Shown: positions 22,915 to 32,932, numbered from the stretch's first letter. The stretch: DNA of 64,000 bases from Nonomuraea rhodomycinica (GCF_013363995.1 NZ_JABWGO010000009.1:344699-408698), one strand, 5' to 3'. Notes: generated from the sequence alone by a model not told the origin. Numbers and translations are program-made.

Positions 22915-25900
22915 ATGGGCCTGAACCTGGATCTGGTGCCTGAGGTGATCAGGCATCTGGCGTTGCCCTTGACCGGAGGCGCGTTTCCGGAGGCCGAACC
23001 CGGTGCGCTCGTGCGTGAGGCTGAGGCGATCGAGGGGCTGGCCGACATGGTGGCGGCGATCCGGGCCGAGGACGTCGACCCGGTGGCACGTCTCCTGGCC
23101 GGGACGCAGTGGGAGGGAGCGGCCAAGGAAGCGTTCCGGTCCGTCTTCGCCACGCTGTCCGGTGACGGCGCAGGCGACGCCGGACGGACGCCCGGCGACG
23201 GGCTGAGGGGCGACGCGCTCCTGGAGCTGCTGGAAAAGGCCATGCGTGACGAGGCCGCGCGACTGCGCCACCACGGGGTCACGATGGAGCACACCCAATG
23301 GCTGCAGTACGCGGCGCTGGCCCTGCTGGGCCTGGCGATCATCCGGTTGCAGATCTGGATGGTGCTGCGCGGGCCGTCCGTACTGGCGATGATCCACACC
23401 CGTACCTTGCTGACCCGGATCTCCATTCAGCAGCTCAAGCTGCGTGTGCTGACCAACATGCTGCTCTTCTCGACCATGAGCGGTGGGCTGGACCTGGCCG
23501 TGCAGCTGGCTCAGATGCTGTGGGGACACCGCGAGGAAGCGGACCTGGAGTCGCTTCTGGTGTCGCTGGCGAGCGGGGCGTTGACGGGAGCGATCTTCAG
23601 CGGGCTGGACTTCGGACTGTCGCGGCTGGCGACCAACGAGCTCGTGTTCGTGGCGTCGCGGGCCGAGCTCGGGGTGCGGGATCGGGTGGTCGCGATCGGA
23701 CAGAGCATCTACGGGCGGGCGTTCCTCGGCGGGGTCTCGGGGGCGGCCGGAGCGGTGCCGGGGCTGGCCGTGAGCGGCCAGCTGGACCCGGCTCACCTGT
23801 CATGGATGTTCCTGGCGGGCGCCGCTGGGGGCTTGGGCATTCCGGAGGCGGCCCGGGTCAGCTACTCGCCCGCCCCGGTGGCCCGGCTCACCGGCGCGCC
23901 GCCGAGCGGGCATGCCCCCCGGCACAGCGGTGAGGCGGGACACGGGCCCGAACCGGCACCTGTCGCCGGACCGGCGCGCGCCCTCCAGCCGGCACATGGC
24001 GCCGAACCGGTAGGCGCCATGGAATTAGCAGCCGCCCGGCCCGTCGGAGATGCCGATCTGTCCACGTTCCTGGCTCAGGGAGACGGCCAGGTGATCCGGG
24101 GGGAAGTCGTCCGCCGGACAGACCAAGTAGACCGGGCGGAGGGAACACACCTGCTCCCGGCCGCGAGCTCCCAGCAGGCCGGCGTCCCCGTGGCCGGCGT
24201 CCCGGCCGCAGGCCACGACGTCGTGCCGCAGCCACCGGCACGTCGCCCGCCCGTCGCCGATCTGCCGGTGCACGGCATCTCCGGAACGATCGCCGCGCAG
24301 GCGACCGGCCCCGGCCACCAGCCGCCCGCCGCCCCGGCGGACGACGGCTCCGAGGGGACGCCGCACGTGAAGCAGGCGCCCGAGGGGACGCCGCACGCGA
24401 AACAGGCGCCCGAGGGGACGGCGCACGTGAAGCAGGCGCCCGAGGGCGCTGCTTCCCGTCACACCATCGACCAGCTGATCAACAGAGACACGCAGCCGCT
24501 CACGGAACACAGGCGGCTCGTGGAGGACGGGCGGCGACTGGCGGCGCAGCTGCCCATGGACACCCCTGCCGAGCCCGTCGCCCGCGCGCTGGCCACGATG
24601 AGCCGGATCGTCGGCATCGGCGACCTGTCCGACGCGGCGGCCCGCGACAACCTGAGCGCCATGCACGACTTGTCGGCTTCCATCCGCATGAGGAACGCCT
24701 ACGAGGGGCTGGCCCGCGTGTTCGACGAGGCCCAGCGGCAGGGCTTCGACGTCGAGGCCGCCACGAGCCGGGAGATCCTGGTCGAGCGCCTCAAGAGCTT
24801 CCAGAGGTCAGATCCGCTCCTGACCGTCGGTCTGTGGATCGCCCACGAGAACATCCCGAGTCCCGATCTCGACTCCGCGCGAGCACTGGCCCGGATGGAC
24901 GAACTCAACGGCTCGACCCCGAGCACCGGCAAGATGGTCAGACGCGCCCAGTTGCGGTCGCTGAGCGACGAGGTCGGCGTGGGCTACTACGCGATCGAGA
25001 ACTCGGTGCGCCTGTTCCGGGAAGCCGAGAGGCGCGGCTTGGACCCCCATGGCGTCCCCGACCGCGAGAACCTGGTCAGGGTGCTGAAACGCGCGCGGGC
25101 GCTGGATCCCGACCTGTGGGACGGACTGCGGATCGCCGACACGCTCTCCCTCACCGGCATTCGCGACCCGGCTGCGCGCGCGCTGGCGAGGATCGAGCGC
25201 CTCCTCGGCCCGACGGAGACCGGAGGCGGGCCTCGATCCGGTGCGGGAGCGGGCCTGCCGGAGCTGGCGGCCGAGGTGAAGCTCGGGCGTGCGAGCAGGA
25301 CGCTGGGCGACCTGGCCGCCGAGGCTGAGAGGCGTCACTTCCTCCCGGGGAGTCCCGAAAGCGCCGCGAGCCCCTACGGCTCCCGAAGCCCAGCGGACCG
25401 GCGGGAACTGGTGGAGGCCCTGAACCGGTTCCGCGAGCTCGACCCCGGTCGCTGGGACGTCCTCAGGATGGAGGAGCGCCTGCCCGGCGAACGGTTGGAC
25501 GCCGCCGCCGTCGCGAACCTGGCGCGGATCGACCGGATCATCGCCGGGTCGCATGCGCCGCACGAACCGGCCGACCCCCTGCTCCGGCTCGCTCACGACC
25601 TCGGGCTGGGATACTCGGCAAGGCGGCTGGAGTACGTGTTCGCCAGGGCGGAGAGACTCGGCTTCGCCCCGTCCGGCGCCACCGACCGCCAGGCCCTGAT
25701 CGGCGTGCTGCGCCGCTACATGGACACCACACCCGCCACCTGGCACAGGCTCCGGGTGGCGGAGCGTTACGCGATGCGGCCCGGCACCCCCGAGACCGCC
25801 GTGCTGGCCCGGCTCGACTCGGTCATGGGCGTCAGGGAGCCCGCCGCGGCATGGGTGCTGGACCCCCTGCGGAGCTTGGCCGCCGACCTGGGGCTGGATC

Positions 25901-27219
25901 ACTCCGTGGAACGCCTGGCCCGCCTGCTGATGCAGAACCCCGGCTGGCAGGACGCCGGCGACCGCCGAGCCCTGCTCGACCAGCTGGCCGGCCATCGCGT
26001 CGAACCGGGCCGGCCGGGCGGCCACCACTTCCCCGCCCGCCCCCTGCGCGCCTCGGCCGGAGCCGACCCGGCGGTCACGCGTCAGGCCCGGGACGAGGCC
26101 GTCCGCCAGGCTCGGGAGGCGCGTGCCGCCGCCCCGGCCGACCCGACGCCTCTGGAGGCCCAGCGGGTCCTGTCGCTGGAGGCCCGCGCGAGGGCCTGGG
26201 AGCGCCGGCCGGACGAGCCTGAGGTGTCCTACCGACGCAACCCCGAGGAGTTCCATCGGCACGTCTCCGAAGCGCTGGCCCGGGCGGACCGCGGGGAGCC
26301 CGTGGTGCCGTACCTGGTGCAGGACGTCACCGGCGGACTCGGGTCGCCCGGCGTCGGCATGCGGTTCGCCAGGGAGTTCGAGTACGACCTGCCGGACAGG
26401 CTGCTGCGCCACAAGGACGCCGTCAACCGGGCCATCGCCAGGGACCTCTATCAGGCGGGGCTCAGCCAGGATCCGTGGGTGCACGACTACCACTCGGCGC
26501 AAAGACAGGGGTACGCCAGGGGCGACAACGGCTGGCGCCTGGAAGAGGATCCCACCGTAGCGGGGGAACTGATCCCGCCGCCGCTCTGGGACACCCCGCT
26601 CACGTGGGCGAACATCGAACTCGTCTGCGAGATCATCAAATCCCATGGAGGCGTCGCCGGCCCGCGCACCGGCGGTCACATCCACATCGACACCTCTGCG
26701 TTCGACCACGTGCCCGCCTACTACACCAGGCTGCTGGAGATCACCAACAGGGTCTACCAGGACACGCTGATGAGGCTCGGCACGGACCCCGCCAGGGGGA
26801 GTCACCGCGGCACCCGGTACTGCGGGCCGAACTCCCTGCCTTCGGAGGGATACGCGTCCATCGCCGACCTGCGGGAGGCCAACGCGAGTCACTCGATCGC
26901 GGTGAACCTGAGCGCCGTCGCCGGCGGCGAGGGCGACCACGTGGAGCACCGGTGGCCGGACGGCTCGCTCGACCCGCCGGTCATCCAGACGCAGCTCAAG
27001 CTGGCGCTGGCGATCACCGACCTGGCCCTGCGCCTCGGCGAAGGCCCACCGCTCGACGGCGGTGGGCCCGACCCCCTGGGCCTCCACCTCGACCGGCATG
27101 CCCCGGGGGATGTCTCCTCCTATCTGGACCTGGTGGACGCCCTCTACCACCGGGCCGTGGACAAGGCCCAGCTCACCGCCCTGTTCGTGATGACCAGATG
27201 GAACCCGGCCGGCATCTGA
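22915..27219 (+). CDS. Large WXG100-like polymorphic toxin candidate with C-terminal amidoligase domain
   Basis: A 1434-residue protein. Residues ~1-280 match the WXG100-like N-terminus of actinobacterial type VII-secreted toxins: helical start, [20 protein letters not shown], a membrane helix ([20 protein letters not shown]) and [20 protein letters not shown], then Gly/Ala-rich hydrophobic segments. Residues ~310-515 are a Pro/Ala-rich linker with a threefold 10-residue repeat ([10 protein letters not shown]). Residues ~530-1040 hold about four and a half copies of a ~100-aa helical repeat. Residues ~1145-1434 read as an amidoligase (COOH-NH2 ligase) domain: Glu1154/Glu1156 (REFEYDLPD), Glu1218 ([12 protein letters not shown]) and His1255-x-His1257-x-Asp1259 ([12 protein letters not shown]). 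No immunity gene is recognised nearby. It follows the TetR gene by 6 nt and lacks an obvious Shine-Dalgarno sequence. Confidence 0.85.
24352..24441 (+). repeat. 30-bp tandem repeat x3 in toxin linker
   Basis: Three head-to-tail 30-bp units starting GAGGGGACG encode [20 protein letters not shown] and [10 protein letters not shown]. The units differ at a few bases only. They are in frame and lie in the low-complexity linker between membrane and repeat regions. Confidence 0.95.
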
Positions 27220-27237
27220 CGACACGTCGGCGCGCGA

Positions 27238-28143
27238 TCACGCCGGACCGGCGGTGTGGGCGAGGATGGCGCCGGCCAGCTCCTCGTGCGTCTCCGGCGG
27301 CAGGGTGTGGCCCATGCCGTCCACCATGAGCAGCCGCGCTCCCGGGATCCGCTCCGCGATGATCGCGCCGTGCCCGGACTTGGCCGGCTCGTGGGTGCCC
27401 TCGATGACCAGCGTCGGCGCCTTCACCTGGTGCAGCACGCCCTCCGGCTCGAAGTCGGGCTTGGCGGCGGCGGCCAGCCGGTGGTTGACGACGGCGGCCA
27501 GGTCGCGCGCCCGCTCGAAGATGCGCTCCTGGAGCCGCCGCTCGGCGTCCTCGTCGAACGGCAGGGCGGTGCCGTGCAGCACCCGCGCCTCCTCGATCAT
27601 CCGGTCGATCTGCTCGCGCCGGCTCGCGGGCGGCGGGCTCGCGATCACCTTGCGGAAGTGGTCGACGAACTCGGGCGTGGGCGGCGGCAGGCTGCCCTCC
27701 GGCTGCGGCTCGCCCATGAGCGCCCGCATGATCACCGCTCCCTCGTGCCCGCCGAGCGGGGAGGAGCCGATCACGGTCAGCGTGCGCACCCGCTCGGGGT
27801 GCTCGACCGCGATGTACTGGCCGAGCAGCCCGCCCGCCGAGTGGCAGACGAGGTGCGCGCTCTCCAGCCCGTACGCGTCCATGACGCGCAGCACGTCGTC
27901 CTTGATGTCGTCCCACGTGTACGGCCGGGCGGCGAAGTCGAAGACGGACGACCGGCCCGTGTCGCGGTGGTCGTAGCGGATCACCCGCCGGCCGCCGGCC
28001 ACGAGCCGCCCCACGAACGCGTCGGGCCACAGCACGCCCTGCGACATGGAGCCCATCACCAGCAGGATCGGAGTGCCGTTCGGGTCGCCGAACTCCTCGG
28101 TGTGGAGCTGGACGCCGTCGATGTCGATCAGGTTCGTTTGCAT
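27238..28143 (-). CDS. Alpha/beta hydrolase (RdmC-like)
   Basis: A 301-residue alpha/beta hydrolase. The nucleophile elbow is LVCHSAGGLLGQYIA, the strand before it RVIRYDHRDTGRSSVFD, and the catalytic His is in VDGMGHTLPPETHEEL. The N-terminus and DHRDTGRSS resemble esterases such as the aclacinomycin methylesterase RdmC and many uncharacterised relatives. The ATG at 28143 matches the family start; upstream in-frame codons are not supported. It lies downstream of the LAL regulator gene on the same strand (about 135 bp). Confidence 0.9.
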   Translation of the reverse strand: MQTNLIDIDGVQLHTEEFGDPNGTPILLVMGSMSQGVLWPDAFVGRLVAGGRRVIRYDHRDTGRSSVFDFAARPYTWDDIKDDVLRVMDAYGLESAHLVCHSAGGLLGQYIAVEHPERVRTLTVIGSSPLGGHEGAVIMRALMGEPQPEGSLPPPTPEFVDHFRKVIASPPPASRREQIDRMIEEARVLHGTALPFDEDAERRLQERIFERARDLAAVVNHRLAAAAKPDFEPEGVLHQVKAPTLVIEGTHEPAKSGHGAIIAERIPGARLLMVDGMGHTLPPETHEELAGAILAHTAGPA

Positions 28144-28278
28144 GCCGCAACTCTGTCGTGTCCGGGCCCGCCCGCCTTCCGTAGGACTACTGGGCTTCGG
28201 TACGGGCGGCCTACCGGGGTCATGGCGCCCCGCTACGGAGGCGACGGGGCTCATGGAGGCGACGCGGCTCACGAGGCG

Positions 28279-31200
28279 TCACAGCAGCCGGGCCAGCTCC
28301 GTGCGCGAGGTGACGCCGAGCTTCGGATACACCTTGTACAGGTGGTACTCGACGGTGCGCGGGCTGAGGAAGAGCTGCGCGGCCACCTCCTTGCTGGACG
28401 CGCCCGCCGCGACCAGCCGCGCGATCCGCAGCTCCTGCGGCGTGAGCGCCGCCAGCGCGTCGCTCTCCGGCCGGGCCGCCGTCTCGCCCGCCGCCCGCAG
28501 CTCGCCGTGCGCCCGCCGCGCCCACGGCTCGGCGCCCAGCCGCTGGAACGCCTCCATCGCCGCCCGCAGGTGCGCCCGTGCCTGTCCCGGCCGCCCCGCG
28601 CGGCGCAGCCGCTCGCCGTACAGCAGGGCTGTGCGCGCCTCCTCGAACGGCTCGCCGTGCAGCCGCAGCGCCTCCTCGAACAGCTCGTCGCCGCCGCCCG
28701 CCAGGGCGCGGCACCGGGCGAGCAGCGCCCGCGCCTCGGCCGTCGTGGCGCTCGCCGCCCACCGCTCCAGCCCCTCGACCGCCGCGCGCGCCGCCTCCGG
28801 ATCGCCCGCCGCCATGGCCGCCTCGACCCGGTCCGGGGTGGAGCGCCATACCACCGTCGGATGCCCGGCCCCGGGACCCGCCCGGGTGATCGCCACGAAC
28901 CGGGCGTGCGCCGCCTCGAACCTGCCCAGCCCGAGGTCCAGCATGGCCAGCGCGTACGCGGCGACGCCCGCCCGCAGCCCGACCCGGTGCGGGACGGCGA
29001 TGGCCAGCGCCTCGGCGGCGTTCCTGCGGCAGTCCTCCTCCTCGCCGCGCAGGGCGGCCACGACGGCGAGGTTCGCGAGGTGGGCGCCGACCGAGTTCGT
29101 GTAGCCGGCCTCGCGGGCCAGCGTCAGCCCCTCCTCGGCGATCGCGGCGCTCTCGGCCAGCCGGCCCTTGATGCGCTCGGCCGTCGCGACGAACTCCAGC
29201 ACGACCGGGAGCTGCCCCACGATGCCCGACATCCTCGCCACGGCGCCCGCCCGGCCGGCCAGCTCCGCCGACAGGTCGGCCTCGCCCAGGTAGCTGGCCG
29301 CCGCGCACGCCCACAGGAACTCGGCCGCCTCCCGCAGCTCGCCGGTACGGGCCAGCGCCGCGCGCAGCAGCTCCTCACCGTCGGCGGCCCCGGGGTCCAT
29401 CATGGCGCCGATGCCGGCGACGACGTCGCGCAGGAACCCCGGGGGGTGCGCCCGCGCCCGGCGGCCCAGCTCCACGATGGCGGCCACGTCGCCCACGTAG
29501 CTCGCCGCCTCGGACGCGTCGGCCAGCGCCTCCAGGGAGTCGCCGCCGCTCAGGATCCGCACGGCCTCGGCGGCGTCACCCGAGTTCAGCTCGAACCGTC
29601 CCCGCAACCGCGCGATCTCCCCGACCAGACCCGCCTTTCCCACCCTGCCGGTCGATGCCGCCTGGTCGGTGGATGTGGTCTTCGTGGTCGAGGGGGTGTG
29701 GCCGGCCGAGGCGGTCTTCGTGGTCGAGGGGGTCTCGCCGGTCGACACGGTCCTCGCGGTTGAGGCGGCCTCGCTGGTCGATGCGGTCTCGCCGGCCGAG
29801 GCGGTATTCGTGGTCGAGGGGGTCTCGCCGGTCGACACGGTCCTCGTGGTCGAGGCGGCCTCGCTGGTCGATGCGGTCTCGCCGGCCGAGGCGGTCGTCC
29901 CGGCCGACGCGGTCTCGACGGCCGACATGGCCTCGGCCAGGTCGCGGGCCTCCGTGAGGAGGGTCTGCGCCTGGCCGGGACGGCCCGCCAGCCAGGCAGC
30001 CGTGGCCGCTTCCACCAGGCGCTCCGCGCGACGGACGGGTGCGGGGGTGAGCTCGGCGGCCCGGGCGAGGGCCGTGGCGGCGTCGCCGTACCCGCCGCGC
30101 GCCCGCGCCCGCGCGGCCGACAGGGCGAGTGCGGCGGCCACGTCCTCGTCCGGCCCCAGGGAGGCGGCGGCCAGGTGCCACGCCCGCCGGTCGCCCTCGA
30201 CGAGCGCCGCGAGCACCCCGTGCGCCTGCCGCAGCCGCACCGATCCGGCCCACGCGTGGACGGCCGAGCGCACCAGAGGATGCCGGAACCGGACCGTCGA
30301 GCCCTCCACGCCCACCAGCCCGGCCGCCTCCGCCTCCTGCAACCCGGCCACCGCCGCACCGACGTCCGCCGCCCGCGACCCGGGAGTCACCGCACCGATG
30401 TCCGCGGCCTGCGATCCGGGCGTCGCCGCACTGACATCCGCCTCCTGCGACCCGGCCGCCACGGCCCTGATGCCCGCCTCCGGCCAGGTCACCGCCCTGC
30501 CGGGGGCCGTCCGGGGCGGTGTCCCGGCAGGGCCGGTCGCGTGGCTGGTCGGCGCGGCCTCCAGGAGCCGGGCCGAGGCGCGCAAGGTCACGTCGAGGTC
30601 GCTCTCCAGCGACGCCGCCAGCAGCACCAGCCGGGCCGCCTCACTCAATCCCGCCACCTGGTCCCCGAAGAGCTGCTCACCTCCGGGCAAGGGATCCGGC
30701 AGCGGCGCCTGTCCGGAGAGCTGCCCGGCCGTCAGCCGCGTGACCGTCTCGCGCAGCACGAGCGGGTTGCCGCCCGACAGCGCCACCAGCCGGTCCCGTA
30801 CGGCCGGCGCGACGGCCGCCCGGGACCCGAGCAGGTCGCCCGCGCCGGCCGCGTCGAGCCCGCCCACCCGCAGCTCCGGCAGCCCCTTGACCGGCATGTC
30901 GCCGCGTACCGCCAGCAGCATCGCCACGCCTTCGGTACGCAGCCGCCGGGCCGCGAACAGCAGCGCGTCGGCCGACGCCCGGTCCAGCCATTGAACGTCG
31001 TCCACCAGGCACAACAGCCCGTCCGGTACGGCCGCCTCCGTCAGCAGCGACAGCACGCCGGCCGAGACGAGGAACCGGTCCGAGCTGGGCGCGGCCAGGC
31101 CGAGCGCCCCGGCGACGGCGTCGCGCTGCGGTCCGGGCAACGCCTCCAGCAGGCCCGTCACGGGCCGCAGGAGCTGGTGCAGCGCCGCGAACGCCAGATC

Positions 31201-31491
31201 GGCCTCCGGCTCGAAGCCGCCGGCCCGCAGCACCCGCATGGCGCGCCCCGGTGCGCCCTCCCGGACACCGTCCACCACACCCGCCGACGCACCCTCCGCC
31301 GAGAGCGACGGGGCGACCGGGGTGACCGGGGAGGCGGCCGGGGAGGCGGCCAGCGAGGCCGCCAGGGACAGCAGGGCCGACTTGCCCACCCCGGCGTCGC
31401 CGCGCAGCACCAGGGCGCCGCCCTCCCCGGCGGCGGCCGAGGCCAGCAGGTCGGTGATCGCGGCGGTCTCCGCGGCTCTGCCGTACAGCAT
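28279..31491 (-). CDS. LAL-type LuxR transcriptional regulator with internal repeats
   Basis: A 1070-residue STAND ATPase regulator. The N-terminal P-loop is LVLRGDAGVGKSALLSLAAS, Walker B LLCLVDDVQWLD, followed by winged-helix and TPR-like regions and a C-terminal LuxR helix-turn-helix (LTPQELRIARLVAAGASSKE and LSPRTVEYHLYKVYPKLGV). Two low-complexity insertions break the family pattern: a 12-residue repeat near residues 335-385 and a Ser/Thr/Ala-rich 30-residue repeat near residues 515-615. LAL regulators typically activate nearby genes; the FAD monooxygenase 32 bp upstream and the hydrolase downstream are candidates. The start at 31491 (MLYGRAAETAAI) fits the family; no Shine-Dalgarno is visible. 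Confidence 0.92.
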   Translation of the reverse strand: MLYGRAAETAAITDLLASAAAGEGGALVLRGDAGVGKSALLSLAASLAASPAASPVTPVAPSLSAEGASAGVVDGVREGAPGRAMRVLRAGGFEPEADLAFAALHQLLRPVTGLLEALPGPQRDAVAGALGLAAPSSDRFLVSAGVLSLLTEAAVPDGLLCLVDDVQWLDRASADALLFAARRLRTEGVAMLLAVRGDMPVKGLPELRVGGLDAAGAGDLLGSRAAVAPAVRDRLVALSGGNPLVLRETVTRLTAGQLSGQAPLPDPLPGGEQLFGDQVAGLSEAARLVLLAASLESDLDVTLRASARLLEAAPTSHATGPAGTPPRTAPGRAVTWPEAGIRAVAAGSQEADVSAATPGSQAADIGAVTPGSRAADVGAAVAGLQEAEAAGLVGVEGSTVRFRHPLVRSAVHAWAGSVRLRQAHGVLAALVEGDRRAWHLAAASLGPDEDVAAALALSAARARARGGYGDAATALARAAELTPAPVRRAERLVEAATAAWLAGRPGQAQTLLTEARDLAEAMSAVETASAGTTASAGETASTSEAASTTRTVSTGETPSTTNTASAGETASTSEAASTARTVSTGETPSTTKTASAGHTPSTTKTTSTDQAASTGRVGKAGLVGEIARLRGRFELNSGDAAEAVRILSGGDSLEALADASEAASYVGDVAAIVELGRRARAHPPGFLRDVVAGIGAMMDPGAADGEELLRAALARTGELREAAEFLWACAAASYLGEADLSAELAGRAGAVARMSGIVGQLPVVLEFVATAERIKGRLAESAAIAEEGLTLAREAGYTNSVGAHLANLAVVAALRGEEEDCRRNAAEALAIAVPHRVGLRAGVAAYALAMLDLGLGRFEAAHARFVAITRAGPGAGHPTVVWRSTPDRVEAAMAAGDPEAARAAVEGLERWAASATTAEARALLARCRALAGGGDELFEEALRLHGEPFEEARTALLYGERLRRAGRPGQARAHLRAAMEAFQRLGAEPWARRAHGELRAAGETAARPESDALAALTPQELRIARLVAAGASSKEVAAQLFLSPRTVEYHLYKVYPKLGVTSRTELARLL
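29701..29912 (-). repeat. 90-bp tandem repeat within LAL regulator gene
   Basis: Two complete 90-bp units (29701-29790, 29791-29880) differ at only a few bases, and a partial third starts at 29881. Each begins GCCGGCCGAG on the plus strand. They encode a Ser/Thr/Ala/Glu-rich segment of the form GETASTSEAAST, within the TPR-like region. All units keep the reading frame. Confidence 0.93.
30339..30482 (-). repeat. 36-bp tandem repeat within LAL regulator gene
   Basis: About four imperfect 36-bp units, the clearest starting at 30375, 30411 and 30447 (plus-strand GCGA-CCCGG-like starts), encode SQEADVSAATPG, SQAADIGAVTPG and SRAADVGAAVAG. Confidence 0.85.
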
Positions 31492-31523
31492 GAAAAAGGA
31501 CTGTATAGGGGGTTGAGTCCGGT

Positions 31524-32861
31524 TCAGGCCCGCAGGATCTCCGCGCGGGGCGCCGGTACGCGGATGAGCGAGGCGTTCTGCCGGCCGTTCAGGGCGGCGA
31601 TCGCCGGCACCCGGTCGAACAGGCGGAAGATGAGCGGCGGCGCGGTCGTCCCCCTGGCCAGCCGGGCGCCGGCCGCGCGCTCCGCGCGCCGCTGGCTGCG
31701 CTGCTCCCTGTCCGTGGGCGGGCGGCGGACCGCCTCCACCTCCCGGCAGGCCGCGTCCAGCGCGGCGGGCGGCGAGGCGGGGTCCAGCAGGCAGGGCAGG
31801 ATCGCGTTGGCGGTGGCCGCGGCGTCGGCGATGGCGAGGTTGATGCCGTTGCCGCCGACGGGGGAGATCACGTGGGCGGCGTCGCCGATGAGCAGCAGCC
31901 CCGGGCGGTACCACGGGTCCACCGAGGTGATCCGCACCGGGAGGAGCGTGAGCTGGTTGACGTCGGTCAGCGAGGAGAGGCGGTCGCGCAGCCACGGCAG
32001 CTCCCGCGTGAACGCCTCCACGATCGGCCCGACGCCCCGCTCGCGCACCTGTCCGTGGCTGCCGGCGGCGATCATGTAGCCGAGCTGCCAGGTCGTGTCC
32101 TGGTTCAGCACGGCCAGCAGGGCGCCGGGCGCGGTCACCAGCTGCAGGCCCGACAGGGCGGGGTCGTCCGGCCTGCGGGGCACCGCGTGCCACAGCACGT
32201 CCAGGCTCGCGCCCAGCTCGGTCGCCTTGAAGCCGCCGAGGACGCGCAGCTTGGAGTTGCGGCCGTCGGCGGCCACCACCAGGCGGGCGCGCACCTCGCG
32301 GGCGGCGCCGTCCTCGGTGTACGCGACGCCGTTCACCCGCCCGTCACCGTCGTACAGGAGCCGGCCGGCGCGGGCGCGCATCCGCAGCTCGAAGCCCGGG
32401 TAGGCGGCCGCCTTCCCGGCCATGAAGGCCAGGAACCGGGCCTGGGGGATGAGCGCGTAGTAGGGGTAGCGGGGGCTGGCGCGGCGGTAGTCGGCCAGGG
32501 TGTAGGCGCGTCCCCGGGCCCGCCAGACGAAACTGCCGGCCACGGTGTGGGGGAGCGTCGCCAGCATCTCCTCGGCCAGGCCGAGGGTGTGCAGGTAGTC
32601 GAGGACCGCGGGGGCGATCGAGTCGCCGCGGAAGCGGCGGTTGAAGTCGCCGTGCGACTCCAGCAGCGTGACGCGCGCCCCTCCGCGCGCCAGCAGGTAG
32701 GCGAGCACGACACCCGCCGGCCCGCCCCCGACGATCACGCAGTCCGTGTCGCCAGCGCTGCCGGGGCGGCGTTCCGCGCCATCCGCGCCGCCGCGGCGGC
32801 CGTCCGTGTCGGGCGTGGCCGCCGAAGGCGGAGGGTGGTGGTCGTCATGGTCCGTGGGCAT
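31524..32861 (-). CDS. FAD-dependent aromatic monooxygenase
   Basis: A 445-residue group A flavoprotein monooxygenase. FAD dinucleotide fold CVIVGGGPAGVVLAYLLARG near residue 43, second FAD motif GLLLIGDAAHVISPVGGNGI, and intermediate DG-containing motif VVAADGRNSKLR. The first 38 residues are an acidic, His-rich extension. AGGAGG lies 5-6 nt before the ATG at 32861, which makes the GTG inside that sequence an unlikely start. Such enzymes insert oxygen into aromatic or polyketide substrates with NAD(P)H. The LAL regulator gene follows after 32 bp on the same strand. Confidence 0.9.
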   Translation of the reverse strand: MPTDHDDHHPPPSAATPDTDGRRGGADGAERRPGSAGDTDCVIVGGGPAGVVLAYLLARGGARVTLLESHGDFNRRFRGDSIAPAVLDYLHTLGLAEEMLATLPHTVAGSFVWRARGRAYTLADYRRASPRYPYYALIPQARFLAFMAGKAAAYPGFELRMRARAGRLLYDGDGRVNGVAYTEDGAAREVRARLVVAADGRNSKLRVLGGFKATELGASLDVLWHAVPRRPDDPALSGLQLVTAPGALLAVLNQDTTWQLGYMIAAGSHGQVRERGVGPIVEAFTRELPWLRDRLSSLTDVNQLTLLPVRITSVDPWYRPGLLLIGDAAHVISPVGGNGINLAIADAAATANAILPCLLDPASPPAALDAACREVEAVRRPPTDREQRSQRRAERAAGARLARGTTAPPLIFRLFDRVPAIAALNGRQNASLIRVPAPRAEILRA

Positions 32862-32932
32862 GGACACCTCCTGCCCCCGTCTTCGGCGGGCATGGGCGAT
32901 CCGGTTGCAGGTCCCGGCGCCTCACGCCCGCG

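Noticed and set aside
24352..24441. CRISPR-like repeat array
   Set aside because: Three 30-bp units are directly adjacent with no spacers and are in frame within a coding sequence.
24808..27225. 805-aa open frame on the minus strand opposite the toxin gene
   Set aside because: It is the GC-driven antisense shadow of the large gene; its translation has no domain pattern, and the plus-strand frame has clear WXG100-like and amidoligase motifs.
28279..32193. Extending the LAL regulator to 1304 aa
   Set aside because: The extra N-terminal sequence is antisense-like and overlaps the FAD monooxygenase gene; the P-loop region begins properly at 31491.
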